A DNA stretch of 64,000 bases from Lactobacillus selangorensis (GTDB lineage Bacteria > Bacillota > Bacilli > Lactobacillales > Lactobacillaceae). The stretch is taken from contig NZ_JQAZ01000006.1 of NCBI RefSeq assembly GCF_001437205.1, forward strand, positions 96,464 to 160,463, read 5' to 3'. Shown piece by piece: positions 17,988 through 26,842 of the stretch; positions within the stretch are counted from its first letter, which is position 1; every line of letters begins with the position of its first letter. Under the pieces are notes generated by a model. It had not been told where the DNA came from. It worked only from the letters and a program-made list of their open reading frames with translations, and made no database searches. Position numbers and translations under genes: made by a program.

Positions 17988-18794
17988 TTAATCCCGAACG
18001 AGCTGATCCCGATCGTTGTAGAACTGCTTGTAAGCTAAGTAGACGGCAATGAAGGCACTCAAACTCGTTGTGGCCAAAATCATGAAGACAGTCATAATCT
18101 GGTATTCAACGGCCTGCAACGGATCGACGCCGGCAAACATTAAACCGGACATCATCCCGGGCAGGTTGACGATTCCCATCGTTTTGACGGAATCGATCGA
18201 TGGGGCCATCCCGTTTTTGATGCTGTCCCGAATAATACCTTCAGATGCTTGTTTGACGTTAGCGCCTAAAGCCAATTTTTCCAAAACTTGTTCCCGGCGG
18301 TCGTGAAAACTACTGTTCAGACTGCGATAGGCTAAGCCATCAGCAACCATAGCTTGGCCGGCAATCATCCCAGTGATTGGAATCGTCTGGGACGGAATAA
18401 ACTTGACGGCACCAGTCACCACTAGGATGACTAGCGACAGGATGGTCGCTGTAAAAATGGCAATCAGCGAGATTGGGAAGGATTTCGGAATCCCAGCGGC
18501 CCGTTTATGGGCATTGTACGCTGCGTTGAAAATGATGAACAAAATCATCAGGCCGGTCAGCCACGCATTATTGATTCGGAAAATGTACTTTAAGATAAAG
18601 CCGACGATCGTCAATTGAATGACGGCTCGAATGGCGGCGACTAACAGATCCTTGGTCAAGCCCAATTTCTGCCATTGACTGATTAGGACGGCGACCAGCA
18701 CCAGCGAGGCTGCTAAAACAAGTGAAAACGGACTGACCTGCAGGTTCTTGGTGTTCATGGCACCCATTAAAATAAAATTATTGCTGTTGATCAT
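17988..18794 (-). CDS. fetB: FetB-like ABC transporter permease (UPF0014)
   Basis: A 268-residue inner membrane protein with about seven hydrophobic segments, the permease half of the FetAB exporter that in E. coli lowers iron stress. Conserved stretches are RAVIQLTIVGFILKYIF, PITGMIAGQAMVADGLAYRSL, and VNLPGMMSGLMFAGVDPLQAVEYQIM. The start is the ATG at 18794, seven bases after GGAGGTG and overlapping the end of fetA by 17 bases, which couples the two. An upstream alternative at 18863 lies inside fetA. Confidence 0.88.
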   Translation of the reverse strand: MINSNNFILMGAMNTKNLQVSPFSLVLAASLVLVAVLISQWQKLGLTKDLLVAAIRAVIQLTIVGFILKYIFRINNAWLTGLMILFIIFNAAYNAHKRAAGIPKSFPISLIAIFTATILSLVILVVTGAVKFIPSQTIPITGMIAGQAMVADGLAYRSLNSSFHDRREQVLEKLALGANVKQASEGIIRDSIKNGMAPSIDSVKTMGIVNLPGMMSGLMFAGVDPLQAVEYQIMTVFMILATTSLSAFIAVYLAYKQFYNDRDQLVRD

Positions 18795-19443
18795 TTGTCG
18801 GCACCTCCAATTTTCCGGCCACGATGTTATACAATTTTGCGGCGTCTCTGATTTCACTGTCATCGTGGGTGACTGAAATCAGCGTCATCTTGCGATCTTG
18901 ATTCAGATGCTTGAGCAGCTTGTGGACAATCTCCTTACTGGTATCATCCAAGCCGGCAGTGACTTCATCGGCTAGGAGGATGTCGGGCGGGAAGAGGACG
19001 TTCCGAATCAATGCGACCCGCTGTTTTTCCCCACCAGAGAGGGCATTGATGTTTTTATCGAGATCGCCAGCAGAAAGTCCGACGTATTGCAATGAGTCGG
19101 TCGCCTTCTTCTGATCGAACGGCTGATTCCGAATTTCAAATGGAAAGGTAAGATTATCCTTCACCGTGTTGCCGAATAATTGCGGCTGCTGGAAACAATA
19201 AGAAACGTGACGCCGGTATTCGGTCGGATCGTAATCGAGACTGCTTTTTCCTTTAAAATTGACGGTACCGCTTGTTTGGGTAATCAGTGACGAAATCACC
19301 CGCAGCAAGGTACTTTTCCCGCTCCCAGACGGGCCGCTGATCGTCAAATATTCCTGTTCGGCGACTGAAAAGCTGATGTCGGAGAGAATCTGACTCTTGT
19401 CAGCGGTGTAGCTCACATGATCGAGTTGTAAAATTGTGCCCAC
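18778..19443 (-). CDS. fetA: FetA-like ABC transporter ATP-binding protein
   Basis: A 221-residue ABC ATPase. Walker A is SGPSGSGKST (36-45), the Q-loop follows near FQQPQL, the signature is LSGGEKQRVAL, and Walker B is ILLADEVTAGLD. It pairs with the overlapping FetB-like permease to form an exporter, for which iron is the best-supported cargo in relatives. The ATG at 19443 follows AAGGAAGG on the minus strand. A hairpin with a T-run lies in its leader around 19525-19552. Confidence 0.88.
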   Translation of the reverse strand: MGTILQLDHVSYTADKSQILSDISFSVAEQEYLTISGPSGSGKSTLLRVISSLITQTSGTVNFKGKSSLDYDPTEYRRHVSYCFQQPQLFGNTVKDNLTFPFEIRNQPFDQKKATDSLQYVGLSAGDLDKNINALSGGEKQRVALIRNVLFPPDILLADEVTAGLDDTSKEIVHKLLKHLNQDRKMTLISVTHDDSEIRDAAKLYNIVAGKLEVPTNDQQQ

Positions 19444-19770
19444 GACAATTCCTTCCTTCTTTAAAATGATTATAATCTAGCTCTAACTTTCATTATACAA
19501 CATTCTCCGTTTAGAACCTGTTAAAAAGGCCTGATTTCCGGACAAAATCAGGAATTTTAAATTAAATCGGAAATAAAATGGATTAAAAACGGAACGTTTT
19601 CGCAAAAAAACAGAAAAAGGCTACCTTTTTTACTAGAATATCTATATAATTGAAAAGTCTGATTAGAGCGTACGGACAAATGGTGCGTACGGTAAGGAAA
19701 AACATAGGTGAGTGGCGGTCAGAGTATCGTCACGGTTTTTGTGTGGTTCAAAGAAGTATGAGGTGTAAAT
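19444..19770. other. Divergent fetA-purR intergenic region
   Basis: This 327-base gap holds no credible gene. Contents: a perfect 8-bp inverted repeat (CCTGATTT with AAATCAGG, 19530-19552) followed on the minus strand by CCTTTTT; a TATAAT -10 for purR at 19645-19650; and a twice-repeated GCGTACGG (19668-19675 and 19685-19692). Confidence 0.6.
19668..19692 (+). repeat. Twin GCGTACGG motif in the purR leader
   Basis: Two identical copies of GCGTACGG, 17 bases start to start. The CGTACG core is self-complementary, so the pair is both direct and inverted. The position just after the purR -10 and the spacing recall paired PurBoxes, though the core differs from the CCGAAC of the classic PurBox. 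Confidence 0.4.
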
Positions 19771-20619
19771 ATGAAAGTAAGAAGAAGCGAACGATTGATC
19801 GACATGACACGGTATTTATTGGCTCGTCCACGAACATTGGTGCCGTTGACTTTTTTTGCGGCACGCTATGAATCGGCCAAATCTTCAATCAGTGAAGACC
19901 TGGGAATCATACGTCGAACCTTCAAACAGCGTGGGACCGGGATTTTAGAGACAATTCCTGGTGCCGCCGGCGGGGTCCGTTATATTCCGACGATTACGAA
20001 GGAAGATGCCGCTAAATTTATCGATGCGATGGCTAAAAAAATGTCGACCAGCGATCGGTTATTGCCAGGCGGCTACGTCTACTTATCCGACTTGCTGGGC
20101 GATCCGATGATTTTGGAACAGATTGGCCGGGCCATTTCGACACAATACGTCAATGAACGGGTCGATGCCGTTATGACAGTGGCCACAAAGGGAATTCCGA
20201 TCGCCCAATCGACCGCTGAATTCTTAAATGTGCCGTTTGTCATTGTGCGGCGTGATTCGAAAATCACTGAGGGTTCGACAATCAGTGTCAATTACGTTTC
20301 TGGTTCGTCGTCACGAATCGAAAAAATGGAATTGTCCAAACGCAGCCTGAAGAGCGGGGCCCGTGTCCTAATCGTTGATGACTTTATGAAGGGCGGCGGC
20401 ACGGTCAACGGGATGAAGAGCCTGATTGAAGAATTCGATGCCGAAACAGTCGGCATTACCGTTTTTGCCGAAGCTGCCTTTGAGGGCCAGCATTTAGTGG
20501 AAGATTACACATCTTTGCTGAAAGTCGACCAAATCAATACACTCGACAAAACCCTGCATGTCACGACCGGAAACTATTTCGAAAATAATCCCGAATTAGG
20601 GAAACGCGACCCGCAGTAA
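19771..20619 (+). CDS. purR: Pur operon repressor PurR
   Basis: A 282-residue repressor with an N-terminal winged helix (about 1-75, MKVRRSERLIDMTRYLLARP) and a phosphoribosyltransferase-like domain (about 100-270) that senses PRPP. The PRPP loop is VLIVDDFMKGGGTVNGM. It represses purine synthesis genes in Bacillus and relatives. Length matches the family. A TTGAGGTG-like site lies before the ATG, and a clear terminator follows. Confidence 0.95.
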   Translation: MKVRRSERLIDMTRYLLARPRTLVPLTFFAARYESAKSSISEDLGIIRRTFKQRGTGILETIPGAAGGVRYIPTITKEDAAKFIDAMAKKMSTSDRLLPGGYVYLSDLLGDPMILEQIGRAISTQYVNERVDAVMTVATKGIPIAQSTAEFLNVPFVIVRRDSKITEGSTISVNYVSGSSSRIEKMELSKRSLKSGARVLIVDDFMKGGGTVNGMKSLIEEFDAETVGITVFAEAAFEGQHLVEDYTSLLKVDQINTLDKTLHVTTGNYFENNPELGKRDPQ

Positions 20620-20634
20620 TCTTAATGAAGTTTT

Positions 20635-20666
20635 AAAGGGCATCGGCAAAAGCCGGTGCCCTTTTT
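20635..20666 (+). terminator. Terminator after purR
   Basis: AAAGGGCATCGGC and GCCGGTGCCCTTT with a 4-base loop, followed by TTTTTG. Confidence 0.85.
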
Positions 20667-20785
20667 GCGATTTGTAATTGGCCTTAAACAGGACCGGCTC
20701 TCCGCTTGCGGTTCAGCAGGGCTTAAGCTATGATAAATGAGTAAATACAAAAAATGGGTATACCTAAGGAAATGAGGACGCAAGC

Positions 20786-22177
20786 ATGACAGCTAGATAC
20801 ACGGTAATCCTGGCAGCTGGCCAGGGAACACGGATGAAATCGAAACTTTACAAGGTGCTGCATAAGGTGTGCGGCAAGCCAATGGTCGACCTGGTTTTGA
20901 CCCAGGCTGAAGCCGTCCACCCTGAGGAAATCGTCACAGTCGTCGGCCATGGTGCCGAACAGGTTGAAAAAGCTTTAGGCGACCGGACCGAATATGCCCT
21001 GCAGGAAAAGCAGCTTGGCACGGCCAATGCCGTTTTGCAGGCCGAAAAAGTGTTAGGCGACAAGGAAGGCATGACGCTCGTTGTCAGCGGGGATACGCCA
21101 TTGCTGACATCAGAAACCTTTGAAAAATTATTTGCCTATCATCAGGATAAAAAAGCCGCTGCAACCATTTTAACGGCGCAAGCCCCAGACCCATTCGGTT
21201 ACGGCCGGATTGTCCGCAATGATTTGGGCACCGTCGAAAAAATCGTCGAACAAAAAGATGCTTCTCAAACCGAAAAGAAGATTCATGAAATCAATACTGG
21301 TGTTTTCTGTTTCGATAACCAGAAATTATTTGCCGCTTTGCACAAAGTCAAGAATAACAACGCTCAGGGCGAGTATTATCTGACGGATGTTATCGAAATT
21401 ATGAAGCATGAAGGCGAAGTCATCGCTGCTTATAAGATGGCTGACTTTGATGAAGCAATGGGCTGCAACGATCGGATTGCTTTAGCCGCTGCTAACAAAG
21501 TGATGCGTCGGCGTATCAATGAAGCTCACATGCGGGATGGGGTCTCGATGATCAATCCTGAATCGACTTATATCGATGTCGGCGTTAAGATTGGCAATGA
21601 CACGACGATTGAAGCAGATGTCCAGCTAAAGGGCAAAACGGTGATCGGCTCAGATTGCTACATCGGGGCCAACTCCACGATTTCAGATTCGACTTTGGAA
21701 GACCATGTCACGGTAACAAGTTCGACGATTGAAGATTCAATCATGCACAGTCACAGTGATATTGGGCCGAACAGCCATCTGCGTCCACAATCCGATATCG
21801 GCGAATCCGTTCATATCGGCAACTTCTGCGAAGTCAAGAAGGCGACTATCGGGGCACGCACTAAAGTTGGACATTTGAGCTATGTCGGCGATGCGACACT
21901 TGGGTCCGACATCAATGTCGGCTGCGGCGTCGTTTTCGTCAACTACGACGGTGTCAAGAAGTGGCATACCAATGTCGGCGACCATGCCTTCATCGGCAGC
22001 AACTCCAACATCGTTGCACCTGTTGATGTTGCTGATCATTCCTTCATCGCTGCCGGCTCGACCATCACCGATGGTATTCCGTATCATGCCATGGCGATTG
22101 CCCGTGCACGTCAGGTCAATAAAGACGGTTATTGGGAAAAATTACCGATCGCCAAAGATAAAGATTGGAATGAATAG
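20786..22177 (+). CDS. glmU: Bifunctional N-acetylglucosamine-1-P uridyltransferase / glucosamine-1-P acetyltransferase
   Basis: A 463-residue enzyme that makes UDP-GlcNAc for peptidoglycan. The N-terminal pyrophosphorylase domain has [20 protein letters not shown] (8-27) and SGDTPLL; the C-terminal left-handed beta helix shows hexapeptide repeats with [14 protein letters not shown] and [22 protein letters not shown]. It precedes prs by 95 bases with no terminator between, so the two are likely one transcript, the standard order. Confidence 0.97.
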   Translation: MTARYTVILAAGQGTRMKSKLYKVLHKVCGKPMVDLVLTQAEAVHPEEIVTVVGHGAEQVEKALGDRTEYALQEKQLGTANAVLQAEKVLGDKEGMTLVVSGDTPLLTSETFEKLFAYHQDKKAAATILTAQAPDPFGYGRIVRNDLGTVEKIVEQKDASQTEKKIHEINTGVFCFDNQKLFAALHKVKNNNAQGEYYLTDVIEIMKHEGEVIAAYKMADFDEAMGCNDRIALAAANKVMRRRINEAHMRDGVSMINPESTYIDVGVKIGNDTTIEADVQLKGKTVIGSDCYIGANSTISDSTLEDHVTVTSSTIEDSIMHSHSDIGPNSHLRPQSDIGESVHIGNFCEVKKATIGARTKVGHLSYVGDATLGSDINVGCGVVFVNYDGVKKWHTNVGDHAFIGSNSNIVAPVDVADHSFIAAGSTITDGIPYHAMAIARARQVNKDGYWEKLPIAKDKDWNE

Positions 22178-22272
22178 AAAATAGATTCCTAAAAGGGGTT
22201 GATTTATTGTCAGAAAATCTCTAAAATTTTACTGGAGTATTTATTGCTGATTGACAACCAATGGAGGAAAAT

Positions 22273-23247
22273 ATGTCTGAACATTATTCTGATCCGAAGC
22301 TTAAGATCTTTGCACTGAACTCGAATAAACCGTTAGCAGAAAAAATTGCGAAAGCGGTCGGTGTCCAGCTCGGAAAGTCATCCATCACTCGTTTTAGCGA
22401 TGGTGAAATTCAAATTAACATTGAAGAAAGTATTCGTGGCGACGATATCTATCTGGTTCAGTCCACATCAGATCCCGTTAATGATAATTTAATGGAATTG
22501 CTGATTATGATCGATGCTTTACGGCGTGCGAGTGCCAATACGATCAATGCGGTCATTCCTTATTATGGTTATGCCCGTCAGGACCGCAAGACGCGTTCCC
22601 GTGAACCAATTACCGCTAAATTAGTTGCGAACATGCTGGAACGTGCTGGGGTAGATCGTGTGTTAGCACTCGACTTGCATGCCGCACAAATCCAGGGCTT
22701 CTTCGATATTCCGGTCGATCATTTGATGGGGGCACCGTTGTTAGCCGATTACTTCCTGTCCAACCATCTTGAAGAAGATGCCGTTGTGGTTTCACCTGAT
22801 CATGGTGGTGTGACCCGTGCTCGTAAGTTAGCTGAATTTTTGCATGCTCCGATCGCAATTATCGATAAGCGCCGTCCACGTCCAAACGTGGCCGAGATCA
22901 TGAATATCATTGGAAATGTCGATGGTAAACGTGCGATTATCATCGATGATATGATCGATACCGCTGGGACAATCACGTTAGCTGCACAAGCTTTGAAAGA
23001 CGCTGGTGCCACCGAAGTTTATGCGTGTGCCACGCATGCCGTTCTTTCAGGTCCTGCCACCAAGCGGCTGAATGATTCTGTCATTAAACAACTCGTTGTG
23101 ACCGACTCGATCAACATTCCAGAAGACAAACGAATTGACAAAATGGTCCAAGTTTCCGTCGGCAACCTGATTGGCGATGCCATCAAACGTGTCCACGAAA
23201 ACCGGCCAGTCAGCTCCTTATTCAATAACCGGTATACAAAGAAGTAA
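22273..23247 (+). CDS. prs: Ribose-phosphate pyrophosphokinase
   Basis: A 324-residue PRPP synthase, feeding purine, pyrimidine, NAD, His and Trp pathways. The ATP loop region [17 protein letters not shown], the catalytic [18 protein letters not shown] and the PRPP loop [14 protein letters not shown] are present. The start is the ATG at 22273; the in-frame ATG at 22261 lies directly on the GGAGG ribosome site and cannot be used well. Confidence 0.97.
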   Translation: MSEHYSDPKLKIFALNSNKPLAEKIAKAVGVQLGKSSITRFSDGEIQINIEESIRGDDIYLVQSTSDPVNDNLMELLIMIDALRRASANTINAVIPYYGYARQDRKTRSREPITAKLVANMLERAGVDRVLALDLHAAQIQGFFDIPVDHLMGAPLLADYFLSNHLEEDAVVVSPDHGGVTRARKLAEFLHAPIAIIDKRRPRPNVAEIMNIIGNVDGKRAIIIDDMIDTAGTITLAAQALKDAGATEVYACATHAVLSGPATKRLNDSVIKQLVVTDSINIPEDKRIDKMVQVSVGNLIGDAIKRVHENRPVSSLFNNRYTKK

Positions 23248-23257
23248 AAATGATTTT

Positions 23258-23292
23258 AAAAGCGGACTGTGTTTCGACGCAGTCCGCTTTTT
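23258..23292 (+). terminator. Terminator after prs
   Basis: AAAGCGGACTG and CAGTCCGCTTT with a 10-base loop, followed by TTA. Confidence 0.8.
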
Positions 23293-23359
23293 AGTGCTTA
23301 AATTCGCTGAATGGGACTGTTATAATGACATTAGCGCATTTATTGGAGGAGTTTGAAGC

Positions 23360-24364
23360 ATGAAAAAAGCAACACGTTTATTGGTGTCGTTGGGTGCATT
23401 CGTGTCGTTTGTGCTAGTGGGCGCACAGCCGGCGCAAGCCAAAACAACGAACATCAAAAAAATCCGCAAGGAATTAGTCAAATATACGAATCAACAATCG
23501 GCTGGACCAACGCAGAATTATTATTTTACGAATGGCAAGGCCGATACAAAGGGCTTCAAGGGCATGAATGCTGGCGATTATCAGTTTAAAACTGATCAGT
23601 ATGGCCGAGCTGCCACTGCCAAAGCCGTTTTGACCTATCAGGAATATTCGGATTCGATCGGCGGCCGGCAGGGAACGCCGCTGGAGCCGACTGGCTGGCC
23701 GGCTTCCAATCCGATCGTCGCCATTACCTATCATTTGACTGGCCGGACCTATCATGGGTATTTATACAATCGCAGCCACTCGATCGCCGATAGTTTATTA
23801 GGCGCCAAGTCTTATACGTCGGCGGCCAACTTTACGACTGGGACCCGCCCGCAGAACGTCGGTGCCGATCAAGACGGCGGGATGCGGTATCCAGAGGAAT
23901 TGGCTGAAGATTATTGGAAAGCACATCCCAATTCAACAGCTACGATTGAATACAAGACCGTGCCCATCTATCATAAGCAAGAAACGATGCCACGTGGCTC
24001 AATCGTCAACGTTAAATCGTCGGATGGCACTTTGAATCGGCAGGTCGTCGTCATCAATTCTGTGGAAGGCATCAAATTGAACTATACGGATGCTTCCAGC
24101 AATGCGACGCCGTACGTCAAGCCGGCACGCTCACAGCGGCAGACGGCTGCTTCGACAACGACACAGCAGAGCACGGCCACCGCTCCTGCCTCGACACAAG
24201 GGGGCTGGACGACGGCACCAGCTGGACAGGTTTATGTGTCGCAGAGTCATAAATATTATTCGCAGGTCACCAATCCAAGTAATTATTCGTTGATGTCGAT
24301 AACGGATGCCCAAAACTCTGGCGCCACCCAAGCTAGTCGTGGGAATCAGTATGCCCGTCCATAA
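23360..24364 (+). CDS. Secreted DNA/RNA non-specific endonuclease (EndA-like)
   Basis: A 334-residue exported nuclease. Residues 1-27 are a signal peptide ending AQA. The nuclease core has YLYNRSHSIAD with His140 as general base (the family's DRGH motif read as NRSH), followed by TGTRPQN (160-166), the same order as in streptococcal EndA and lactobacillar DNA-entry nucleases. From about 250 there is a Ser/Thr/Gln/Ala-rich linker, then a 45-residue tail starting VYVSQSHKYY that resembles small Cys-containing metal-binding tails but has no cysteine. Likely uses: nutrient scavenging or DNA uptake. Confidence 0.87.
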   Translation: MKKATRLLVSLGAFVSFVLVGAQPAQAKTTNIKKIRKELVKYTNQQSAGPTQNYYFTNGKADTKGFKGMNAGDYQFKTDQYGRAATAKAVLTYQEYSDSIGGRQGTPLEPTGWPASNPIVAITYHLTGRTYHGYLYNRSHSIADSLLGAKSYTSAANFTTGTRPQNVGADQDGGMRYPEELAEDYWKAHPNSTATIEYKTVPIYHKQETMPRGSIVNVKSSDGTLNRQVVVINSVEGIKLNYTDASSNATPYVKPARSQRQTAASTTTQQSTATAPASTQGGWTTAPAGQVYVSQSHKYYSQVTNPSNYSLMSITDAQNSGATQASRGNQYARP

Positions 24365-24375
24365 TTTGTCAAAAA

Positions 24376-24409
24376 AGAAGCCCCAGCAACCGAATTGCTG
24401 CGGCTTTTT
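24376..24409 (+). terminator. Terminator after nuclease gene
   Basis: AAGCC-CAGCAA and TTGCTG-GGCTT with one internal mismatch, followed by TTTTTG. Confidence 0.75.
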
Positions 24410-24438
24410 GTTATCCTAATAGAAAAGGGGGTGTTTGA

Positions 24439-25368
24439 ATGGGATGGCTGTTATTGGTCGTTGCCGGTTATCTATTCTGGCGTGATCCCCGTCAGATCAT
24501 AAGCGGCTATTTCGGTGCACTAGGAATCCTGTTGATTGCCGCACCTGTCATTACGCCATGGCTTCAGAATCGGTGGCTCATTCGAATCATCCTGCTGCTG
24601 GGCATCATTGCCCTAATCCGCACCAATGCCCAGTATTTCAAGCATGAGCGGTGGAGTCATCGGGTTAAATTTCTGTTAACGGAGATCGTCATTTTAACCG
24701 CTTTTCTGATTTTGACTTGGGGACCGTTTTTTGACTCAGGCCTCTGGAACGTTCTGAATAAGTTAGGGGTGATTCTAGTCAGCTATTCGGCGCTGGGAAT
24801 TGCGGCTTATTGGCTCAGTACTGGGCTGATGCTGCTGTTTCCGCCGCATGGTCCGTTTGATGTCGTTGTTATTTTAGGAGCGGCACTAAAGCCGAATGGA
24901 CAGCCGACTATTACACTCGAAAAACGGTTGCAAAAAGGAATCGTTGTTGCACAGCAGAACAACCAGGCCTATTTAATTGTCAGCGGCGGCCGTGACCCAG
25001 GTCAAAAGGGAACGGAAGCTGAAGCAATGCAGGCCTATTTGCTGGCCCATCAAATTCCGCAGGGACAAATTATTTTAGAAAACCAGGCACGTTCGACTTT
25101 CCAAAATCTCCAGTTTTCAGAAAAAATCATTCAGCAACGACAATTTCAGCGGCCAGTGGTCGTTACCAGTAATTTTCATGTCCTGCGGGCGACTATGATG
25201 GCCCGCAAGCAAAAGTTGTCGTGGCGTGGTTGTGGCGCTGATACGCCGTTAAACCGATTGATGACTGCCATGATTCGTGACGATGCCGGCATTGTGCTGC
25301 TGAAATGGCCGGCCTACGTGATTGGTGCCGTTGTCTGGGGCGTTTTGGTGTGGTTATTGATGCAATAA
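24439..25368 (+). CDS. YdcF/ElyC/SanA-family membrane protein
   Basis: A 309-residue protein with four to five N-terminal hydrophobic segments (about 1-135), a DUF218 domain (about 145-285) and a C-terminal membrane span. DUF218 marks are DVVVILGAAL, EKRLQKGIVVAQ, LIVSGGRD, GTEAEAMQAYL and VVTSNFHVLRA. E. coli ElyC and SanA of this family affect envelope integrity; catalytic activity is unproved. A second member of the family is at 26840-27922 on the other strand. Confidence 0.88.
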   Translation: MGWLLLVVAGYLFWRDPRQIISGYFGALGILLIAAPVITPWLQNRWLIRIILLLGIIALIRTNAQYFKHERWSHRVKFLLTEIVILTAFLILTWGPFFDSGLWNVLNKLGVILVSYSALGIAAYWLSTGLMLLFPPHGPFDVVVILGAALKPNGQPTITLEKRLQKGIVVAQQNNQAYLIVSGGRDPGQKGTEAEAMQAYLLAHQIPQGQIILENQARSTFQNLQFSEKIIQQRQFQRPVVVTSNFHVLRATMMARKQKLSWRGCGADTPLNRLMTAMIRDDAGIVLLKWPAYVIGAVVWGVLVWLLMQ

Positions 25369-25406
25369 AAAATTGTGCTTGAATTCGATTCAAGCACAAT
25401 TTTTAG
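25368..25406. terminator. Bidirectional terminator, ydcF-like / mscL
   Basis: AAATTGTGCTTGAA and TTCAAGCACAATTT form a perfect stem with a short loop; A5 and T5 tracts flank it on both strands. Confidence 0.85.
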
Positions 25407-25493
25407 GTCGGATATTGAAACGTGTTCTCAAGTGCAAGTAGGGACGTTTAAATCAGTTCCACATGAACAACCCGACTTGTGTCACACTCGTGT

Positions 25494-25889
25494 TTATTCC
25501 ACGTTTTCTTTATTTTGCTCTTTCAGCAAATCACGGATTTCTTTTAAGTAAACTTCATCCTGAGTAGGTGCCGGTGTTTCGGCGTCTTTATCATGATGGG
25601 TCATTTCACGGACCTTATTGGCCCCCTTGACAATCAGGAAGACCACGAACATGATAATCAGGAAGTTGATGATTGCATTTAAGAAGGTCCCAATCTTGAA
25701 AACGGCCGGTCCAATCTTAAAGGTGATACTGCTCAAATTGGCGCTGCGAGTGAAGATGGCGATGATCGGATTGATCAGATCATCGGTCAGTGCCTTGACG
25801 ATTCCGCTGAAAGCAGCCCCAACGATGATGCCGACTGCCATGTCTAAAACATTCCCCTGCATTAAGAAATTTCGAAATTCTTTCAGCAC
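25494..25889 (-). CDS. mscL: Large-conductance mechanosensitive channel
   Basis: A 131-residue MscL channel that opens under hypo-osmotic membrane tension. FRNFLMQGNVLDMAVGIIVGAAF is the pore-lining first helix, FLNAIINFLIIMFVVFLIVKGAN the second, and EVYLKEIRDLLKEQ the C-terminal helical bundle. The start is the GTG at 25889, eight bases after AAGGAGG; an upstream TTG start overlaps that site. Confidence 0.95.
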   Translation of the reverse strand: MLKEFRNFLMQGNVLDMAVGIIVGAAFSGIVKALTDDLINPIIAIFTRSANLSSITFKIGPAVFKIGTFLNAIINFLIIMFVVFLIVKGANKVREMTHHDKDAETPAPTQDEVYLKEIRDLLKEQNKENVE

Positions 25890-26060
25890 AATAAATTCCT
25901 CCTTCAATTCTTTTCTTCTCCAGTATACCGGAAATGGGAGCGCTTTTGAGTGTCAAAATCAAATTGGAAACGATTTAATCTGAAAAATTTGAGCGACTTG
26001 TGTTATTGTCTTGAATAGATGAAAATAATGATGAAATCAATTAGAAAAGTGATGAAATAA

Positions 26061-26816
26061 ATGAATTGGCTCTGGCAGCTGTATGCGCCTTTTTTTAAAT
26101 TAAGCAATTGGCAGCACGTGATTACCTCTGGCAGCGATTGGGCGGTGATTTTGTCGCTGGTCCTGATGGAATGTCTGCTGTCCGTCGATAACGCAATCGT
26201 TCTGGCCGCTCAGACCCAGATTCTGCCTGACCACACCCAGCAGCGCAAGTCGCTTGTTTATGGGCTGTGGGGCGCTTATTTATTCAGGTTCATCGTCATC
26301 GGAATCGGCGTCTATCTAATCCACCTTTGGGAAATCAAAGTGTTAGGGGCGTTGTACCTCTTTTACTTGTCGTTTCAGTATTTTTGGGCGCATGGGCAGT
26401 CGTCCGGCACACGCAAGCCGCACCAATCCCGTTTGACGGACCCAAAGCGGCACCATCGCATTTCGCTGTTTTGGCGGGTCGTTATTTCAATCGAAGCGAT
26501 GGATATCGTCTTTTCACTCGATTCCGTTTTGGCGTCGTTGGCGATTTCGAATAATCCCGTTGTCGTTTTAATCGGCGGGATGATTGGAATCCTGTGCATG
26601 CGGGGCGTCGCCGAAGTAATCATCAAACTGATGCAGAAGATTCCCGAACTGGAGACGATGGCGTATATTCTGATTGCGTTTATTGCCTTTAAATTACTCG
26701 TTTCGGTGCCGCCGTTGAATTGGAAGATGCCGGATGCTTTATTTGCCGGTATCGTGGTCGGTGCTGTATTGATTACGATTGCGATTCATCTGATTCGCAC
26801 ACACAAAAAAGCTTGA
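26061..26816 (+). CDS. TerC-family membrane protein
   Basis: A 251-residue TerC-family protein with about seven membrane segments. LECLLSVDNAIVLA-type (here MECLLSVDNAIVLAAQ, about 36-51) and SIEAMDIVFSLDSVLASLAI carry the conserved acidic residues thought to bind metal. Bacillus relatives export manganese to metallate secreted proteins. I see no yybP-ykoY Mn riboswitch in the 170-base leader. The ribosome site is weak (AAGTGATG). Confidence 0.87.
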   Translation: MNWLWQLYAPFFKLSNWQHVITSGSDWAVILSLVLMECLLSVDNAIVLAAQTQILPDHTQQRKSLVYGLWGAYLFRFIVIGIGVYLIHLWEIKVLGALYLFYLSFQYFWAHGQSSGTRKPHQSRLTDPKRHHRISLFWRVVISIEAMDIVFSLDSVLASLAISNNPVVVLIGGMIGILCMRGVAEVIIKLMQKIPELETMAYILIAFIAFKLLVSVPPLNWKMPDALFAGIVVGAVLITIAIHLIRTHKKA

Positions 26817-26842
26817 AGCCTTGCGACTTCAAGCTTTTTTTA
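26805..26842. terminator. Bidirectional terminator between terC-like and ydcF-like genes
   Basis: AAAAAAGCTTGAAG and CTTCAAGCTTTTTT around a short loop; it overlaps the stop codons of both convergent genes closely. Confidence 0.85.

Noticed and set aside
19565..19605. GGAACGTTTTC in the fetA-purR gap as a cre site.
   Set aside because: Only part of the 14-base consensus matches and the outer TG/CA bases are wrong.
25908..26060. Possible yybP-ykoY manganese riboswitch before the TerC gene.
   Set aside because: The leader is AT-rich and lacks the conserved GGGGAGUA and paired loops of that class.
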